DNA from: Pseudoxanthomonas sp. Root65 | GTDB taxonomy: Bacteria; Pseudomonadota; Gammaproteobacteria; Xanthomonadales; Xanthomonadaceae | Length of the DNA stretch: 64,000 bases | Reading direction: 5' to 3' | NCBI RefSeq assembly: GCF_001427635.1 | Contig: NZ_LMHA01000001.1 | Coordinates: 770,017 to 834,016 of the forward strand | Shown here: positions 1 to 11,329 of the stretch, piece by piece | How the letters are laid out: each line of letters begins with the position of its first letter | Position numbering within the stretch: the stretch's first letter is position 1 | The notes under the pieces: generated by a model | What the model saw: the letters and a program-made list of their open reading frames with translations, nothing else | Told to the model about the DNA's origin: nothing | Database searches by the model: none | Position numbers and translations under genes: made by a program

Positions 1-879
1 CAGCGCCAACGCCACCGCCACGCCGACCCAGCCGAATTCCTCCGACAGCACCGAGAAGATGAAGTCGGTGGTGTGTTCCGGCAGGTAGTCCAGGTGCGAC
101 TGCGAGCCCTGGCCCCAGCCCTTGCCGGTCCAGCCGCCACCCCCGATGGCGATCTTCGACTGCAGGATGTTCCAGCCCGCGCCGAGCGGATCGTTCTCGG
201 GGTCGCGGAAGGTCAGGATGCGGTTCTGCTGGTATTCGCGCAGGAACGAGAACCACGAGATCGGCGCGAACATCACCAGCCCCACCGCGGTGCCGCCGAG
301 CACGCCGGCGGTGATGAACCACCACCACGACAGCCCGGCCAGGTACAGGCCGAACACCCCGCTCGCCGCGACCAGCATCGCCGTGCCGAAATCCGGCTGC
401 AGCAGGATCAGCCCGGTCGGCAGGCCGATCAGCAGCGCCGAGACGATGGTCGTGCGCCAGCCCGGCGGCAACGGCTCGCGGTGCAGGTACCACGCCAGCA
501 TCATCGGCAACGCGATCTTCAGCAGTTCCGACGGCTGCAGGTAGAAGAACTTCAGGTCGATCCAGTGCGCGCCGTGCTTGCCGGTGCCGATGAACAGCAC
601 CAGCACCAGCGGCAGCAGCGCCACCGCGAACACACCCGGCGTCCACGCGCGCAATCGCACGGGCGTCACCCGCGAGAGCGCCCACATCGCCACTAGGCCC
701 ACGCCGAAACGCACGCCCTGCGCCAGCACCAGCCGCTCACCCAGGGCGTCGCCGCCGGCGCTGTACAACACCGCCAGACCGATCGCCATCAGCGCCAGCA
801 GCGCGCCCAGCAACCACCAGTCCAGCGTGCGCAGCAGATGCCGCAGCAGGTCGAAGCCCCAGCGCAGCAGGTCGGTCAT
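1..879 (-). CDS. rodA: RodA peptidoglycan glycosyltransferase (SEDS family), C-terminus cut by window edge
   Basis: RodA polymerises lipid II glycan strands for lateral-wall growth together with PBP2. About 293 codons are visible. The protein begins MTDLLRWGFD and shows alternating hydrophobic helices, the SEDS signature segments KHGAHWIDLKFF and LQPSELLK, the LLQPDFGTA segment and LSEEFGWVG near the cut end. The ATG at 879 overlaps the TGA of mrdA as ATGA, which implies translational coupling and fixes the start. It is the last visible gene of the mreBCD-mrdA-rodA run. The reading frame continues off the left edge, so this is a partial gene and not a broken one. Confidence 0.93.
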   Translation of the reverse strand, partial: MTDLLRWGFDLLRHLLRTLDWWLLGALLALMAIGLAVLYSAGGDALGERLVLAQGVRFGVGLVAMWALSRVTPVRLRAWTPGVFAVALLPLVLVLFIGTGKHGAHWIDLKFFYLQPSELLKIALPMMLAWYLHREPLPPGWRTTIVSALLIGLPTGLILLQPDFGTAMLVAASGVFGLYLAGLSWWWFITAGVLGGTAVGLVMFAPISWFSFLREYQQNRILTFRDPENDPLGAGWNILQSKIAIGGGGWTGKGWGQGSQSHLDYLPEHTTDFIFSVLSEEFGWVGVAVALAL

Positions 880-3068
880 GCCTGCCTCCGCACCGCAGAA
901 GCGGCTTCAAGCCCCTCTCCCCCCGGCGACCGAACGAAGTCCCCGAGGGAGAGAGGGGTTGGGGTGAGGGTCGGGGCAGGCGCGATGGAGGGCATCTTCG
1001 AGCGCAAAGGTACGAGCGCGGCCACGCCATGAGCATCTCCGCCCATCCCCTCCTCGCCGACCCTCACCCCAACCCCTCTCCCCATGGGAGAGGGGCTTTG
1101 AGCGGGCGCCCCGCCCGAGCGAGAGGGGCCCGGAACCTGGCTTGGATTCGGGTTAGGGTTCGGATTCGTCGGCTGCATGGGTGCCGTTGCCGGCGGTGTG
1201 GCGGGCGCCGCCGCCTCGCCCTCCTTCTCGGGCATCTTCCCCAGCAGATACGCATCGAAGATCTTGCGCGCCATCGGGCCGGCGGTGCTGCCGCCGTAGC
1301 CGCCGCCTTCCACCGCGATGGCGATGGCGATGGTCGGGTTGTCTGCCGGCGCGAAGCCGACGAACAACGAGCGATGGCGCAGGTGCATCGGCAGGCTGCG
1401 CGGATCCACGGCGGCCGTGCCGCGGCGGCTGATCACCTGCGCGGTGCCGGTCTTGCCGGCCATCAGGTAGGACGCTCCCTGCGCGACGCGCCAACCGGTG
1501 CCGCCGGGCTGCATGGTGTCCTGCATGCCGAGCCGCACCACTTCCACGTTCGCCGGGTTCGGACTGATCGCGATGGGCGCAGGCTGCGGCGTAGGCTCCC
1601 ACGGCCGGTCGAAGCCGACGCGCGTCTCCCGCACCAGGTGCGGCCGCCGCATCTGCCCATTGGCGATGCCGGCGGTGGCGCGCACCAGTTGCAGCGGTGT
1701 GACCTTCCAGTCGCCCTGGCCGATGGCGACGTTGACCGTGTCGCCGGGATACCACCGCTCCTTGCGCGCCTTCAGCTTGGCCTGCGGCGACGGCAGGATG
1801 CCGCCGATCTCGCCGCGCAGGTCGATACCGGTGGGCTGGCCGAAGCCGTAGTGCTCCATGTAGTCGTCGAACTGCGCGATGCCCAGGTCCAGCGCCAGCC
1901 GGTAGTAATACGTGTTGACCGACTGCGAGATCGACTTGCGCAGGTCGGTGACGCCATGGCCGCGGCGGCTGGCATCGCCCCAGCCGCGACTGGTGCCGGG
2001 CAGGTAGAACATGCCGGTGGACACCACCGTGTCCTCCGGCTTGCGCTTGCCGCTGTCCAGGCCGGCCAGGGCGATCAACGGCTTGAGCGTCGACCCCGGC
2101 GCCACGCCGCCCAGCACCAGGCGGTTGAACTGCGGTCGCGAGGGATTGTCGTTGAGCCGTTTGAAATCCGTGCTGGAGATGCCGTTGACGAACAGGTTGG
2201 GGTCGTAGCTCGGCAGGCTGACCATCGCCAGGATCTCGCCGGTGCGCGGATCGACGGCAATGGCCGCCCCTTCCAGTTCACCGAACGAATCGACGATGGC
2301 CTGCTGCAGCTTCGCGTCCACGCTCAGGCGCAGGTCGGTGCCCGCCTGCGCCGGCACCCGCCCGACCACGCGCAGCGCGCGGCCTTCCACGTTGGTCTCG
2401 ACCTTCTCGTAGCCGATCTTGCCGCGCAGCTGTTCGTCGTAATAACGCTCCAGGCCGGTCTTACCGATGTGGGTCAGCGCCGAGTTGATCTCGCCCAGCG
2501 TTTCCAGGTCCTTCTCGTCCACGCGGCCGACGTACCCCACCACATGCGCGAACAGCTCGCCGTAGGGATAGCGGCGGGTCAGGTACGGCACCAGTTCCAC
2601 GCCGGGATAGCGCCAGCGGTCGACCGCGAAGCGCGCCATTTCCTCCTCGCCCACGCGCAGCTTCAGCGTGATCGGACGGAAACCGCGCGTGGCCTTGCGC
2701 GTGGCCTCGAAGCGTTCGATGTCCTCGGGCGAGAGCGCGATGATCTTCGCCAGGTCGGCGATCAGCTTGGCCGGCTCCTTGACCTTGTCCGGCGTCACGT
2801 CCAGCCGGAACGCGGGCACGTTCTCCGCCAGCAGCAGGCCGTTGCGGTCGTAGATGGTGCCGCGCCCGGGCACGACCGGTCGCGGGCGGATACGGTTCGC
2901 TTCCGAACGCGTGGCGTAGTCGGCGTGCTCGATCACCTGCAGCTTGAAGTACCAGGCGCCCAGGCCCAGCAGGCACAGCGCCACCACCACGAAGCCGGTG
3001 ACCGCGCGGCGGCGGAACTGGTCGGCTTCGGCATGCGGGTTCTTGCCGCGCCGGCGGGCCCCGATCAT
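876..3068 (-). CDS. mrdA: Penicillin-binding protein 2 (transpeptidase of the elongasome)
   Basis: This class B PBP crosslinks peptidoglycan during cell elongation. It has one N-terminal membrane helix (about residues 22-42), a PBP dimerisation domain, then the transpeptidase motifs: APGSTLKP (SxxK nucleophile), SQSVN (SxN) and GKTGTAQV (KTG). At 730 residues it is longer than the usual 630-650 because of a low-complexity C-terminal tail. Residues of about 658-720 of that tail are the translation of two oppositely oriented palindromic repeats, giving SPSPMGRGVGVRVG and later TLTPTPLSLG. The gene lies 3 nt after mreD and overlaps rodA by 4 nt. Confidence 0.95.
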   Translation of the reverse strand: MIGARRRGKNPHAEADQFRRRAVTGFVVVALCLLGLGAWYFKLQVIEHADYATRSEANRIRPRPVVPGRGTIYDRNGLLLAENVPAFRLDVTPDKVKEPAKLIADLAKIIALSPEDIERFEATRKATRGFRPITLKLRVGEEEMARFAVDRWRYPGVELVPYLTRRYPYGELFAHVVGYVGRVDEKDLETLGEINSALTHIGKTGLERYYDEQLRGKIGYEKVETNVEGRALRVVGRVPAQAGTDLRLSVDAKLQQAIVDSFGELEGAAIAVDPRTGEILAMVSLPSYDPNLFVNGISSTDFKRLNDNPSRPQFNRLVLGGVAPGSTLKPLIALAGLDSGKRKPEDTVVSTGMFYLPGTSRGWGDASRRGHGVTDLRKSISQSVNTYYYRLALDLGIAQFDDYMEHYGFGQPTGIDLRGEIGGILPSPQAKLKARKERWYPGDTVNVAIGQGDWKVTPLQLVRATAGIANGQMRRPHLVRETRVGFDRPWEPTPQPAPIAISPNPANVEVVRLGMQDTMQPGGTGWRVAQGASYLMAGKTGTAQVISRRGTAAVDPRSLPMHLRHRSLFVGFAPADNPTIAIAIAVEGGGYGGSTAGPMARKIFDAYLLGKMPEKEGEAAAPATPPATAPMQPTNPNPNPNPSQVPGPSRSGGAPAQSPSPMGRGVGVRVGEEGMGGDAHGVAALVPLRSKMPSIAPAPTLTPTPLSLGDFVRSPGGEGLEAASAVRRQA
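911..1096. repeat. Two palindromic elements in inverted orientation inside mrdA
   Basis: A 24-bp perfect inverted repeat (951-974 against 1057-1080) carries the GAGAGGGGTTGGGGTGAGGG core. Each half also contains its own short hairpin of the form CCCCTCTCC...GAGAGGGG (911-958 and 1074-1096). The whole unit is in frame within the last quarter of the mrdA tail. The same core occurs in mreC at 3641-3806, and a looser GC-rich relative lies at 30334-30442. Confidence 0.8.
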
Positions 3069-3071
3069 CGC

Positions 3072-3557
3072 TCAGCCCCGCCTGCGGCGACCGAGCCGCA
3101 GGGCGTCCATCAACACGAACAGCGGCGGCCAGAACAGCATGCCCAGTAGCGGCGCCCACCAGTACTGCCAGGGCAGCGTCGGTTCGCCCAGCGTCAGGTG
3201 CACGACGGTGGTGACGATGCGGTCGTTGAGCAGCAGGCCGCCGATCGCCAGCGCCTGCTGCGACATCGGGAAGAAGCGCAGCCGCGCCCGGAAGCGCTGC
3301 AGGATGAAGGCCATGATCAGCAGGCGCAGCGCCTGTTCGCCCAGCAGCGTGCCGAACATCAGGTCGGCGACCAGGCCGATGATGACGGCGAAACCGAGGC
3401 CGGCGCTGTCCGGCGCCTCGATCACCCAGTACGCGACGATCAGCGCCAGCCAGTACGGACGCAGTGGCTGCAGCACGTCAGGCAACGGCAGCAGGCCCAG
3501 CAGCAGGGCCACGATGATGCTCAACGGCAGCAACCAGCCGGTGCGGGCGCGGCTCAT
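3072..3557 (-). CDS. mreD: Rod shape-determining protein MreD
   Basis: MreD is the small integral membrane subunit of the elongasome that links MreB/MreC to the PBP2-RodA synthase. The 161-residue protein is almost entirely hydrophobic, with about five helices, begins MSRARTGWLLPLSI and ends with a basic GRRRRG tail. Size and position between mreC and mrdA are typical. Its ATG overlaps the mreC stop as ATGA, which selects this start over longer in-frame possibilities upstream. Confidence 0.92.
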   Translation of the reverse strand: MSRARTGWLLPLSIIVALLLGLLPLPDVLQPLRPYWLALIVAYWVIEAPDSAGLGFAVIIGLVADLMFGTLLGEQALRLLIMAFILQRFRARLRFFPMSQQALAIGGLLLNDRIVTTVVHLTLGEPTLPWQYWWAPLLGMLFWPPLFVLMDALRLGRRRRG

Positions 3558-4756
3558 CGCTGCGGCTCCTGCGCTGTCGGGCGGGGCGAAGGCGGAGTGC
3601 CGCGGTTGAGTCCCTCGCCGGTTGCGGGCGCGCGGCCGTTGAGCCCCTCTCCCGCCGGGACAGGGGTTGGGGTGAGGGTCGGGACGTTCGCAGTGCGCGC
3701 GGCTTGCGCGGAGGTAGTCGCGGGCACGGATGCATTCTGCGCGGCCGCACCGGTGCCGCCTTCGTTGGCCCTCACCCCAACCCCTGTCCCGGCGGGAGAG
3801 GGGCTCTGGGTCGCGGGCGCGGACGGTCCGGCTTCCACCGGATCGGCCGCGGGTGCCGCTGGCGACGCCGCCTCCGGCAAAAACCGCGACGGATCCGGTG
3901 CCGGCAACGGCTGCGGCGGCGCGGACTTCAGCAGCAGCACATGGCGGCCGCGGTCCAGGCGCGCGGCCGGGGTGACGTCGCCCACCAGGAAGGCGTGGCT
4001 GTCGTCCGGACGCAGGGCGGAAATCGTGCCGACCGGGAACCCCGCCGGGAAGCGGCCCCCCAGTCCCGACGTCACCAGCACGTCGCCGACCTCGATACCG
4101 CTGTTGAGCGGCACGTCGGCCAGTTCCAGCAGGTCGCTGCGGCCGCGGCCGTAGACGATCAGGCGCACGCCGTTGCGCGCGACCACCACCGGTACCGCGT
4201 GGTCCGGGTCGGTGAGCAGCAGCACGGTGGCATGGGCGGGCGTGGTGTCGATGATCTGGCCCATCAGCCCGCCGGCGTCGATGACCGACTGGCCCACCAT
4301 CGCCCCGGCGCGGCTGCCGGCGTCCAGCACCAGCCGCTGGCGGCCGGGCGCCAGGTCGATGTCGAGGATCGGGGCCAGCTGCACGTCCAACCCGCGCGAG
4401 GTCTTCACGCCCAGCAGGGCACGCAGCTGCGCGTTGTCGGTGGCGGCGGTACGCAAGCGGGCCAGCCGGGCATTGGCCACCAGCAGGTCGTTGCGCAGGC
4501 GCCCGTTCTCTTCGATCAGCCCGGTGCGGGTGGCGGCATCGTCCTGCACCCGCGTGGTCACGCGCCCCGGCAGGCCCGCGACCCACCACAGCGGCTGCGC
4601 GACCACGTTGACCTGCGAGCGGAGCTGCGACAGCCAGCCGCCGCGATGGTCCATGACCACCAGGGCGATGGTCAGCGCCAGATAGCCCAGCAGCCGCAGC
4701 GTGCTGGCGACTTCACCGGGACGGGAGGCGACGGGCGGGCCGGCGTAGGAGGGCAC
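3554..4756 (-). CDS. mreC: Rod shape-determining protein MreC, with repeat-derived C-terminal tail
   Basis: MreC is a periplasmic bitopic protein that scaffolds the elongation complex. It has one N-terminal membrane helix (about residues 20-38), a coiled-coil segment (about 70-110) and the two-lobed beta domain ending near VGDVTPAARLDRGRHVLLL. The remaining 110 or so residues are Pro/Ala-rich. Residues of about 317-372 are encoded by a pair of inverted palindromic repeats (SPSPAGTGVGVR and TLTPTPVPAGEGL), so the 400-residue length exceeds the usual 280-350. Genes are spaced mreB, 116 nt, mreC, then a 4-nt overlap with mreD. Confidence 0.94.
   Translation of the reverse strand: MPSYAGPPVASRPGEVASTLRLLGYLALTIALVVMDHRGGWLSQLRSQVNVVAQPLWWVAGLPGRVTTRVQDDAATRTGLIEENGRLRNDLLVANARLARLRTAATDNAQLRALLGVKTSRGLDVQLAPILDIDLAPGRQRLVLDAGSRAGAMVGQSVIDAGGLMGQIIDTTPAHATVLLLTDPDHAVPVVVARNGVRLIVYGRGRSDLLELADVPLNSGIEVGDVLVTSGLGGRFPAGFPVGTISALRPDDSHAFLVGDVTPAARLDRGRHVLLLKSAPPQPLPAPDPSRFLPEAASPAAPAADPVEAGPSAPATQSPSPAGTGVGVRANEGGTGAAAQNASVPATTSAQAARTANVPTLTPTPVPAGEGLNGRAPATGEGLNRGTPPSPRPTAQEPQR
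3641..3806. repeat. Perfect 38-bp inverted repeat, in frame inside mreC
   Basis: Positions 3641-3678 and 3769-3806 are exact reverse complements over 38 bp, separated by 90 bp. Each arm contains a GAGCCCCTCTCCC...GACAGGGG hairpin followed by the TTGGGGTGAGGG core that is also found in mrdA. The unit is open in the mreC frame on the minus strand and codes for Pro/Gly/Val-rich sequence. Confidence 0.9.
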
Positions 4757-4780
4757 GGGCTAGGGACGAGGGGAGAGAAA

Positions 4781-4853
4781 CGAGGAGTGAGAAGTGAGGA
4801 GTGCAGCGCAGGCCAGGGCGGGTGAGTAGCTTCCACTCACTTCTCACTCCTCG
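4781..4853. repeat. Inverted repeat of the GAGGAGTGAG type between mreB and mreC
   Basis: A perfect 17-bp inverted repeat has arms 4781-4797 (CGAGGAGTGAGAAGTGA) and 4837-4853, with a 39-bp loop. The same GAGGAGTGAG word recurs in the arms of the inverted repeats at 23875-23980 and 24580-24684. It lies in the transcribed spacer of the mre operon and could fold as a long RNA hairpin. Confidence 0.8.
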
Positions 4854-4872
4854 CCACTCGTTCCTGCCTTCC

Positions 4873-6233
<1,361 letters not shown>

Positions 6234-7166
6234 ATGTCCGCACTGATCTGTGGTTCCCTTGCCTACGACACCATCATGGTGTTCCCGGACCAGTTCAAGA
6301 ACCACATCCTGCCGGACAAGGTGCACATCCTGAACGTGTCGTTCCTGGTGCCGCGCATGCGCCGCGAGTTCGGCGGCTGCGCCGGCAACATCGCCTACAA
6401 CCTCAAGCTGCTGGGCGGCGATCCGATCCCGATGGCGACGGTGGGCCAGGACTTCGGCCCGTACCGCGAGCATTTCGTCGAGCAGGGCATCAACCTGTCG
6501 CAGGTCAAGGTGATCGACGAACTGTTCACCCCGCAGGCCTTCATCACCACCGACCACGACAACAACCAGATCACCGCGTTCCATCCGGGCGCGATGATGC
6601 GCAGCTACGAGAACCACGTGAAGGACGTGCCGGGCGTGAGCTTCGGCATCGTCAGCCCGGACGGGCGCGAGGGCATGATCCAGAACGCGGCCGAGTTCGC
6701 CGCGGCCGGCATCCCCTTCATCTTCGATCCCGGCCAGGCCATGCCGCTGTTCAACGGCGAGGAACTGCGCCACTTCATCGAACTGACCGACTACGTGACC
6801 GTCAACGATTACGAGTCCAACCTGCTGCAGGAGCGCACCGGCTGGAGCGAGGCCGACATCGTCAAGCGGGTGAAGGCCTACATCACCACGCGCGGCCCGC
6901 ACGGCTCGCAGATCCACACGCCCGACAAGACCTACGACATCCCGCCGGCGCACGAGCGCCGCGTGACCGATCCGACCGGCTGCGGCGACGCCTTCCGCGC
7001 CGGCCTGATCTACGGCATCGAGAAGGGCTACGACTGGCTGACCATCGGCCGCATGGGCAACCTGATGGGCGCGCTGAAGGTCGAGCATCCGGGCACGCAG
7101 AACCAGCGCTTCGATTTCGACGAATTCAACGAACAGTTCAAGCAGCAGTTCGGTTACGCGCTGTAA
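6234..7166 (+). CDS. PfkB-family carbohydrate/adenosine kinase
   Basis: This 310-residue ribokinase-fold enzyme should phosphorylate a sugar or nucleoside hydroxyl with ATP. It carries PfkB signature 1 (GGCAGNIAYNLKLLGG) and signature 2 (DPTGCGDAFRAG), whose aspartate is the catalytic base. The start MSALICGSLAYDTI is placed where the Rossmann-like fold begins; in-frame sequence upstream is arginine-rich and unlike protein. Relatives in this family are annotated as adenosine kinase, but the substrate cannot be read from the sequence. It stands alone on the plus strand. Confidence 0.88.
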   Translation: MSALICGSLAYDTIMVFPDQFKNHILPDKVHILNVSFLVPRMRREFGGCAGNIAYNLKLLGGDPIPMATVGQDFGPYREHFVEQGINLSQVKVIDELFTPQAFITTDHDNNQITAFHPGAMMRSYENHVKDVPGVSFGIVSPDGREGMIQNAAEFAAAGIPFIFDPGQAMPLFNGEELRHFIELTDYVTVNDYESNLLQERTGWSEADIVKRVKAYITTRGPHGSQIHTPDKTYDIPPAHERRVTDPTGCGDAFRAGLIYGIEKGYDWLTIGRMGNLMGALKVEHPGTQNQRFDFDEFNEQFKQQFGYAL

Positions 7167-7447
7167 CGAAGGAAGCCTGCGGAGCGGCGGCACCGCCTGC
7201 CGTGGCGACGGCGCGCGTGCATCAGGCGCGCCCCTGCTTCTTTTCGGCGCGTGCTGCGACGTCGGCATGCGCCCCGCTCACGCACCTCCGGCGAGGCGCC
7301 AATAAATGTGACTCAATCTGCCGGGGTGCGCCTCTTCCGGCCGCCACGCGATGATCGCCACGCGGGCCTCTTTGTGACGTAAGGTTAGGGCCGGGAGAGC
7401 GGCCTGGGGCGCGCTGGCCCGCGCAGTCGGCAACGGGCAGGAGCAGC

Positions 7448-8893
<1,446 letters not shown>

Positions 8894-8949
8894 CGGGCAA
8901 CCGCTTCACGCCCGCAGCGCATCGGGTTGCCCGATGCCCACCGCAAGCC

Positions 8950-9615
8950 TCAGTCCACACGGTCGCGTCGACTGCGCGGCGCAGACGCGGCATCGAGCTC
9001 GGCCAGGACCGCCGCGCAGTCGGCCAGGCACCACGTGGCCTGTGCGGACCAGGCATCATCGTGGCCGTTGACCCGCAGAGTGTGCGTGCCGGCGGCGTGG
9101 CCGCATTCGATGTCGAAGCGGTAGTCGCCGACCATCACCATCTGCGCCGGCGACACGTTCCAGCGACCCGCGAGGTAATGCAGACCGTCCGGTGCCGGCT
9201 TGGGCGCCGCCTCGTCGCGCCCGATGATGTCGGCGTGGTCGAACACGTCTCCCAGACCGATGGCGGCCAGCGCCACTGTCGCCAGTACGCGTGCATTGCG
9301 GGTGAGAATGCCCAGCCGACATCCGCGCCCGTGCAGTGCGCGCACCAGTGCCACGGCACCCACCGCTGGCGTGGCGGCTTCGGCCAGTGTCCGTTCGTGC
9401 CGCATCAGCCAGTCGTGCTTCTGCCGCGCCTCGTCCGCCGGCAACGCAGCGAGGTGGCCCAGGATGTCGGCGTCCGTCGGGATGTCCAGCGCGCGCCGGA
9501 TCAGCGCGAAGTCGTGCACCGGCACCGTCAGCGTGCCGTCCAGGTCGAACACCCAGTGCCGCAGGTCCGCCAGCGCCGGCAGCGCAGTGGCGACCGATCC
9601 GGGCGTCAGTCCCAT
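8950..9615 (-). CDS. HAD-superfamily phosphatase (phosphoglycolate-phosphatase-like)
   Basis: A 221-residue HAD hydrolase. All four HAD motifs are visible: DLDGTLT (nucleophile aspartate), ILTRNAR (motif II), KPAPDG (motif III lysine) and VGDYRFDIECG (motif IV acidic pair). The cap between motifs I and II is a small helical insertion as in Gph/PGP-type enzymes. Its start overlaps the end of the upstream lipoprotein gene by 10 nt, and together with the alpha/beta hydrolase they form a tightly packed three-gene unit. The substrate is unknown. Confidence 0.87.
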   Translation of the reverse strand: MGLTPGSVATALPALADLRHWVFDLDGTLTVPVHDFALIRRALDIPTDADILGHLAALPADEARQKHDWLMRHERTLAEAATPAVGAVALVRALHGRGCRLGILTRNARVLATVALAAIGLGDVFDHADIIGRDEAAPKPAPDGLHYLAGRWNVSPAQMVMVGDYRFDIECGHAAGTHTLRVNGHDDAWSAQATWCLADCAAVLAELDAASAPRSRRDRVD

Positions 9616-10349
9616 CCCGGCATCTGGCTGCCGTCCAGCCCGCCGACCTCGAACACGGCCGTGCGGGGGCTGCCGTCCTTCACCAGGAACTCGACTTCCA
9701 GCACCTTCGTCTTGCGGACCAGCCGCCACAGGGCCTTTTCGTCGTCGATGAACATCGCGGTGGCTTCGTCCGTGTCCGGGCGGTTGGCCGACATGCGCTT
9801 CGGTGCGGTGCCGTCGGCCACCAGAGTCACCTGGCAGCGGCTGTAGCAGGCCTTGGCGAAGTCGCTGGCCTGCAGCACCAGGTAGCTGCTGCGCTTCCAC
9901 TTTGGATGGTCGCGGAAGACCAACTGCACCGGCTTGGCGCCGCTGCCGTCCACGTCCACCGGTTCCTTGCTGTAGATCATCGCCGAGCGTTGCGTACCGC
10001 CGTCGGCCGGCACCTGCGCATAGGCCCACAGCGCTTCCATCCGCCGCTGCTCGCGAGCGGTCTCGGCCTTGCCTTTCACCTCGTCCAGCGACGGACCGAT
10101 GCGCGTCGCGGCCGTGCTCTGCGGGTACTGGTCCACCAGGGCGATGCCATGGATGCGCGCCATGTCCCAGTCGTTGGAGGCCACCGCGCTGTCGTACTTC
10201 TTCGCCAGCTCATCGGCCTGCTGCTCGATGGCGGCGGCCTGCGCCGCGGCGGCGGCGGCGCGTTCGGCTTCGCGGTCGCCGCAGGCGGACACGGCCAGCG
10301 CGCACGCCAGCGCCAGTCCGAAGGAATGCGTTGCGTTCTTCATCGTCAT
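9606..10349 (-). CDS. Hypothetical lipoprotein
   Basis: A 247-residue protein of unknown function with a lipoprotein signal (ALAVSAC lipobox at about residues 18-24). An alanine-rich helical stretch follows, then a mixed alpha/beta domain with two close cysteines (ACYSRC). The start is set by the ATGA overlap with the upstream hydrolase gene. It is expected at the inner face of the outer membrane or on the periplasmic side. No family was recognised. Confidence 0.75.
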   Translation of the reverse strand: MTMKNATHSFGLALACALAVSACGDREAERAAAAAAQAAAIEQQADELAKKYDSAVASNDWDMARIHGIALVDQYPQSTAATRIGPSLDEVKGKAETAREQRRMEALWAYAQVPADGGTQRSAMIYSKEPVDVDGSGAKPVQLVFRDHPKWKRSSYLVLQASDFAKACYSRCQVTLVADGTAPKRMSANRPDTDEATAMFIDDEKALWRLVRKTKVLEVEFLVKDGSPRTAVFEVGGLDGSQMPGWD

Positions 10350-11326
10350 CGGGGTTTTCCTTGCTGGATCAACAGGGCGACCGCAGCCGCCACGTCGTCG
10401 GGTTTTTCCATGATGGACATATGGCCGCAGCCGTCCAGTGAAACCTGCAGCGCCTGCGGCATCTTCTGCGCGTAGAGCGCCATCGCGCTGGGATCGATCA
10501 CACGGTCCTGCCGGCACCACAGCAGCAGCGCCGGCTGGCGGATCGCCGCGGCCCGCTCGCCGGGCAGAAAGCGCTCCTCGCTGCGGCCGATACGGTCCAG
10601 CACATGCTGCTCGAACGGCGCCTGCGCGATGCGCCAGTCGATCACCGCTTTCGATGCCGGCCAGGGAATCGCGGGCTGCGCGGCGCGGTCATGGAAAACG
10701 ATGTCGAGATAGCGCTGCAGCGATGCGGCGTCGTACACGCCGAACGGATTGCGGCCGGCCAGCACCTCCAGGCCGAAGGCGTTGTCGGCGAACCGCACGC
10801 CCGCCGCATCGACCAGGGCCACGCGCGCGACCAGGTCCGGATGCTCCGCCGCCGTGAGCGCGACGATCCCGCCGCCCATCGAATGCCCCAGCAGTACGAC
10901 CGGACTGCGATCGCGCCGGACCGCGCGCAGGAAATCCGCCAGCCGCGCGGCCTGCGCCTTGAAGCCGTAGTCCCCACCCGCGATGCGCTGGCTTTCGCCC
11001 CAGCCCGGCAGGTCGGGGATCACCAGCCGGTAGCGGCCGCGCAACCGTTCGGCCAGCGGATACCAGTTTTCCTTGCCGCCGGTGAAGCCGTGCACCATCA
11101 CGACGGTCGGTGCAGCGGGATCAGCCGACTCGCTTTCGTCGTAGACCCAGCGATGGTCGCCCACCACGACGTGCCGTTCCGACAGGCCGATCCACCAACC
11201 CTGCAGCGCAAAGCCGTTGCGCAGCGGCGCCATCGGATCGCGCCAGATCCCGACCGCCACCCCCGCGCAAACAAGAACGGCCGCCACCAGGGCGACCGTC
11301 CGTGTGCGGGTCAGGCGAACGGCCAT
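10346..11326 (-). CDS. Membrane-anchored alpha/beta hydrolase
   Basis: A 326-residue alpha/beta-hydrolase. An N-terminal hydrophobic segment (residues 10-28) suggests a membrane anchor or signal. The fold shows HGFTGGKENW (oxyanion region), GHSMGGG (nucleophile serine elbow), CRQDRVID (acid) and GCGHMS (histidine), a complete triad. It resembles lipases/esterases of the MhpC type. It overlaps the lipoprotein gene by 4 nt and follows the M1 peptidase gene by 3 nt, so the four genes from 13243 to 8950 probably form one transcript. Confidence 0.88.
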   Translation of the reverse strand: MAVRLTRTRTVALVAAVLVCAGVAVGIWRDPMAPLRNGFALQGWWIGLSERHVVVGDHRWVYDESESADPAAPTVVMVHGFTGGKENWYPLAERLRGRYRLVIPDLPGWGESQRIAGGDYGFKAQAARLADFLRAVRRDRSPVVLLGHSMGGGIVALTAAEHPDLVARVALVDAAGVRFADNAFGLEVLAGRNPFGVYDAASLQRYLDIVFHDRAAQPAIPWPASKAVIDWRIAQAPFEQHVLDRIGRSEERFLPGERAAAIRQPALLLWCRQDRVIDPSAMALYAQKMPQALQVSLDGCGHMSIMEKPDDVAAAVALLIQQGKPR

Positions 11327-11329
11327 GCC

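Noticed and set aside
911..1096. The PBP2 C-terminal tail as a new functional domain
   Set aside because: It is the translation of palindromic repeats that also occur in another reading context (mreC), so it is better viewed as repeat-derived low-complexity sequence.
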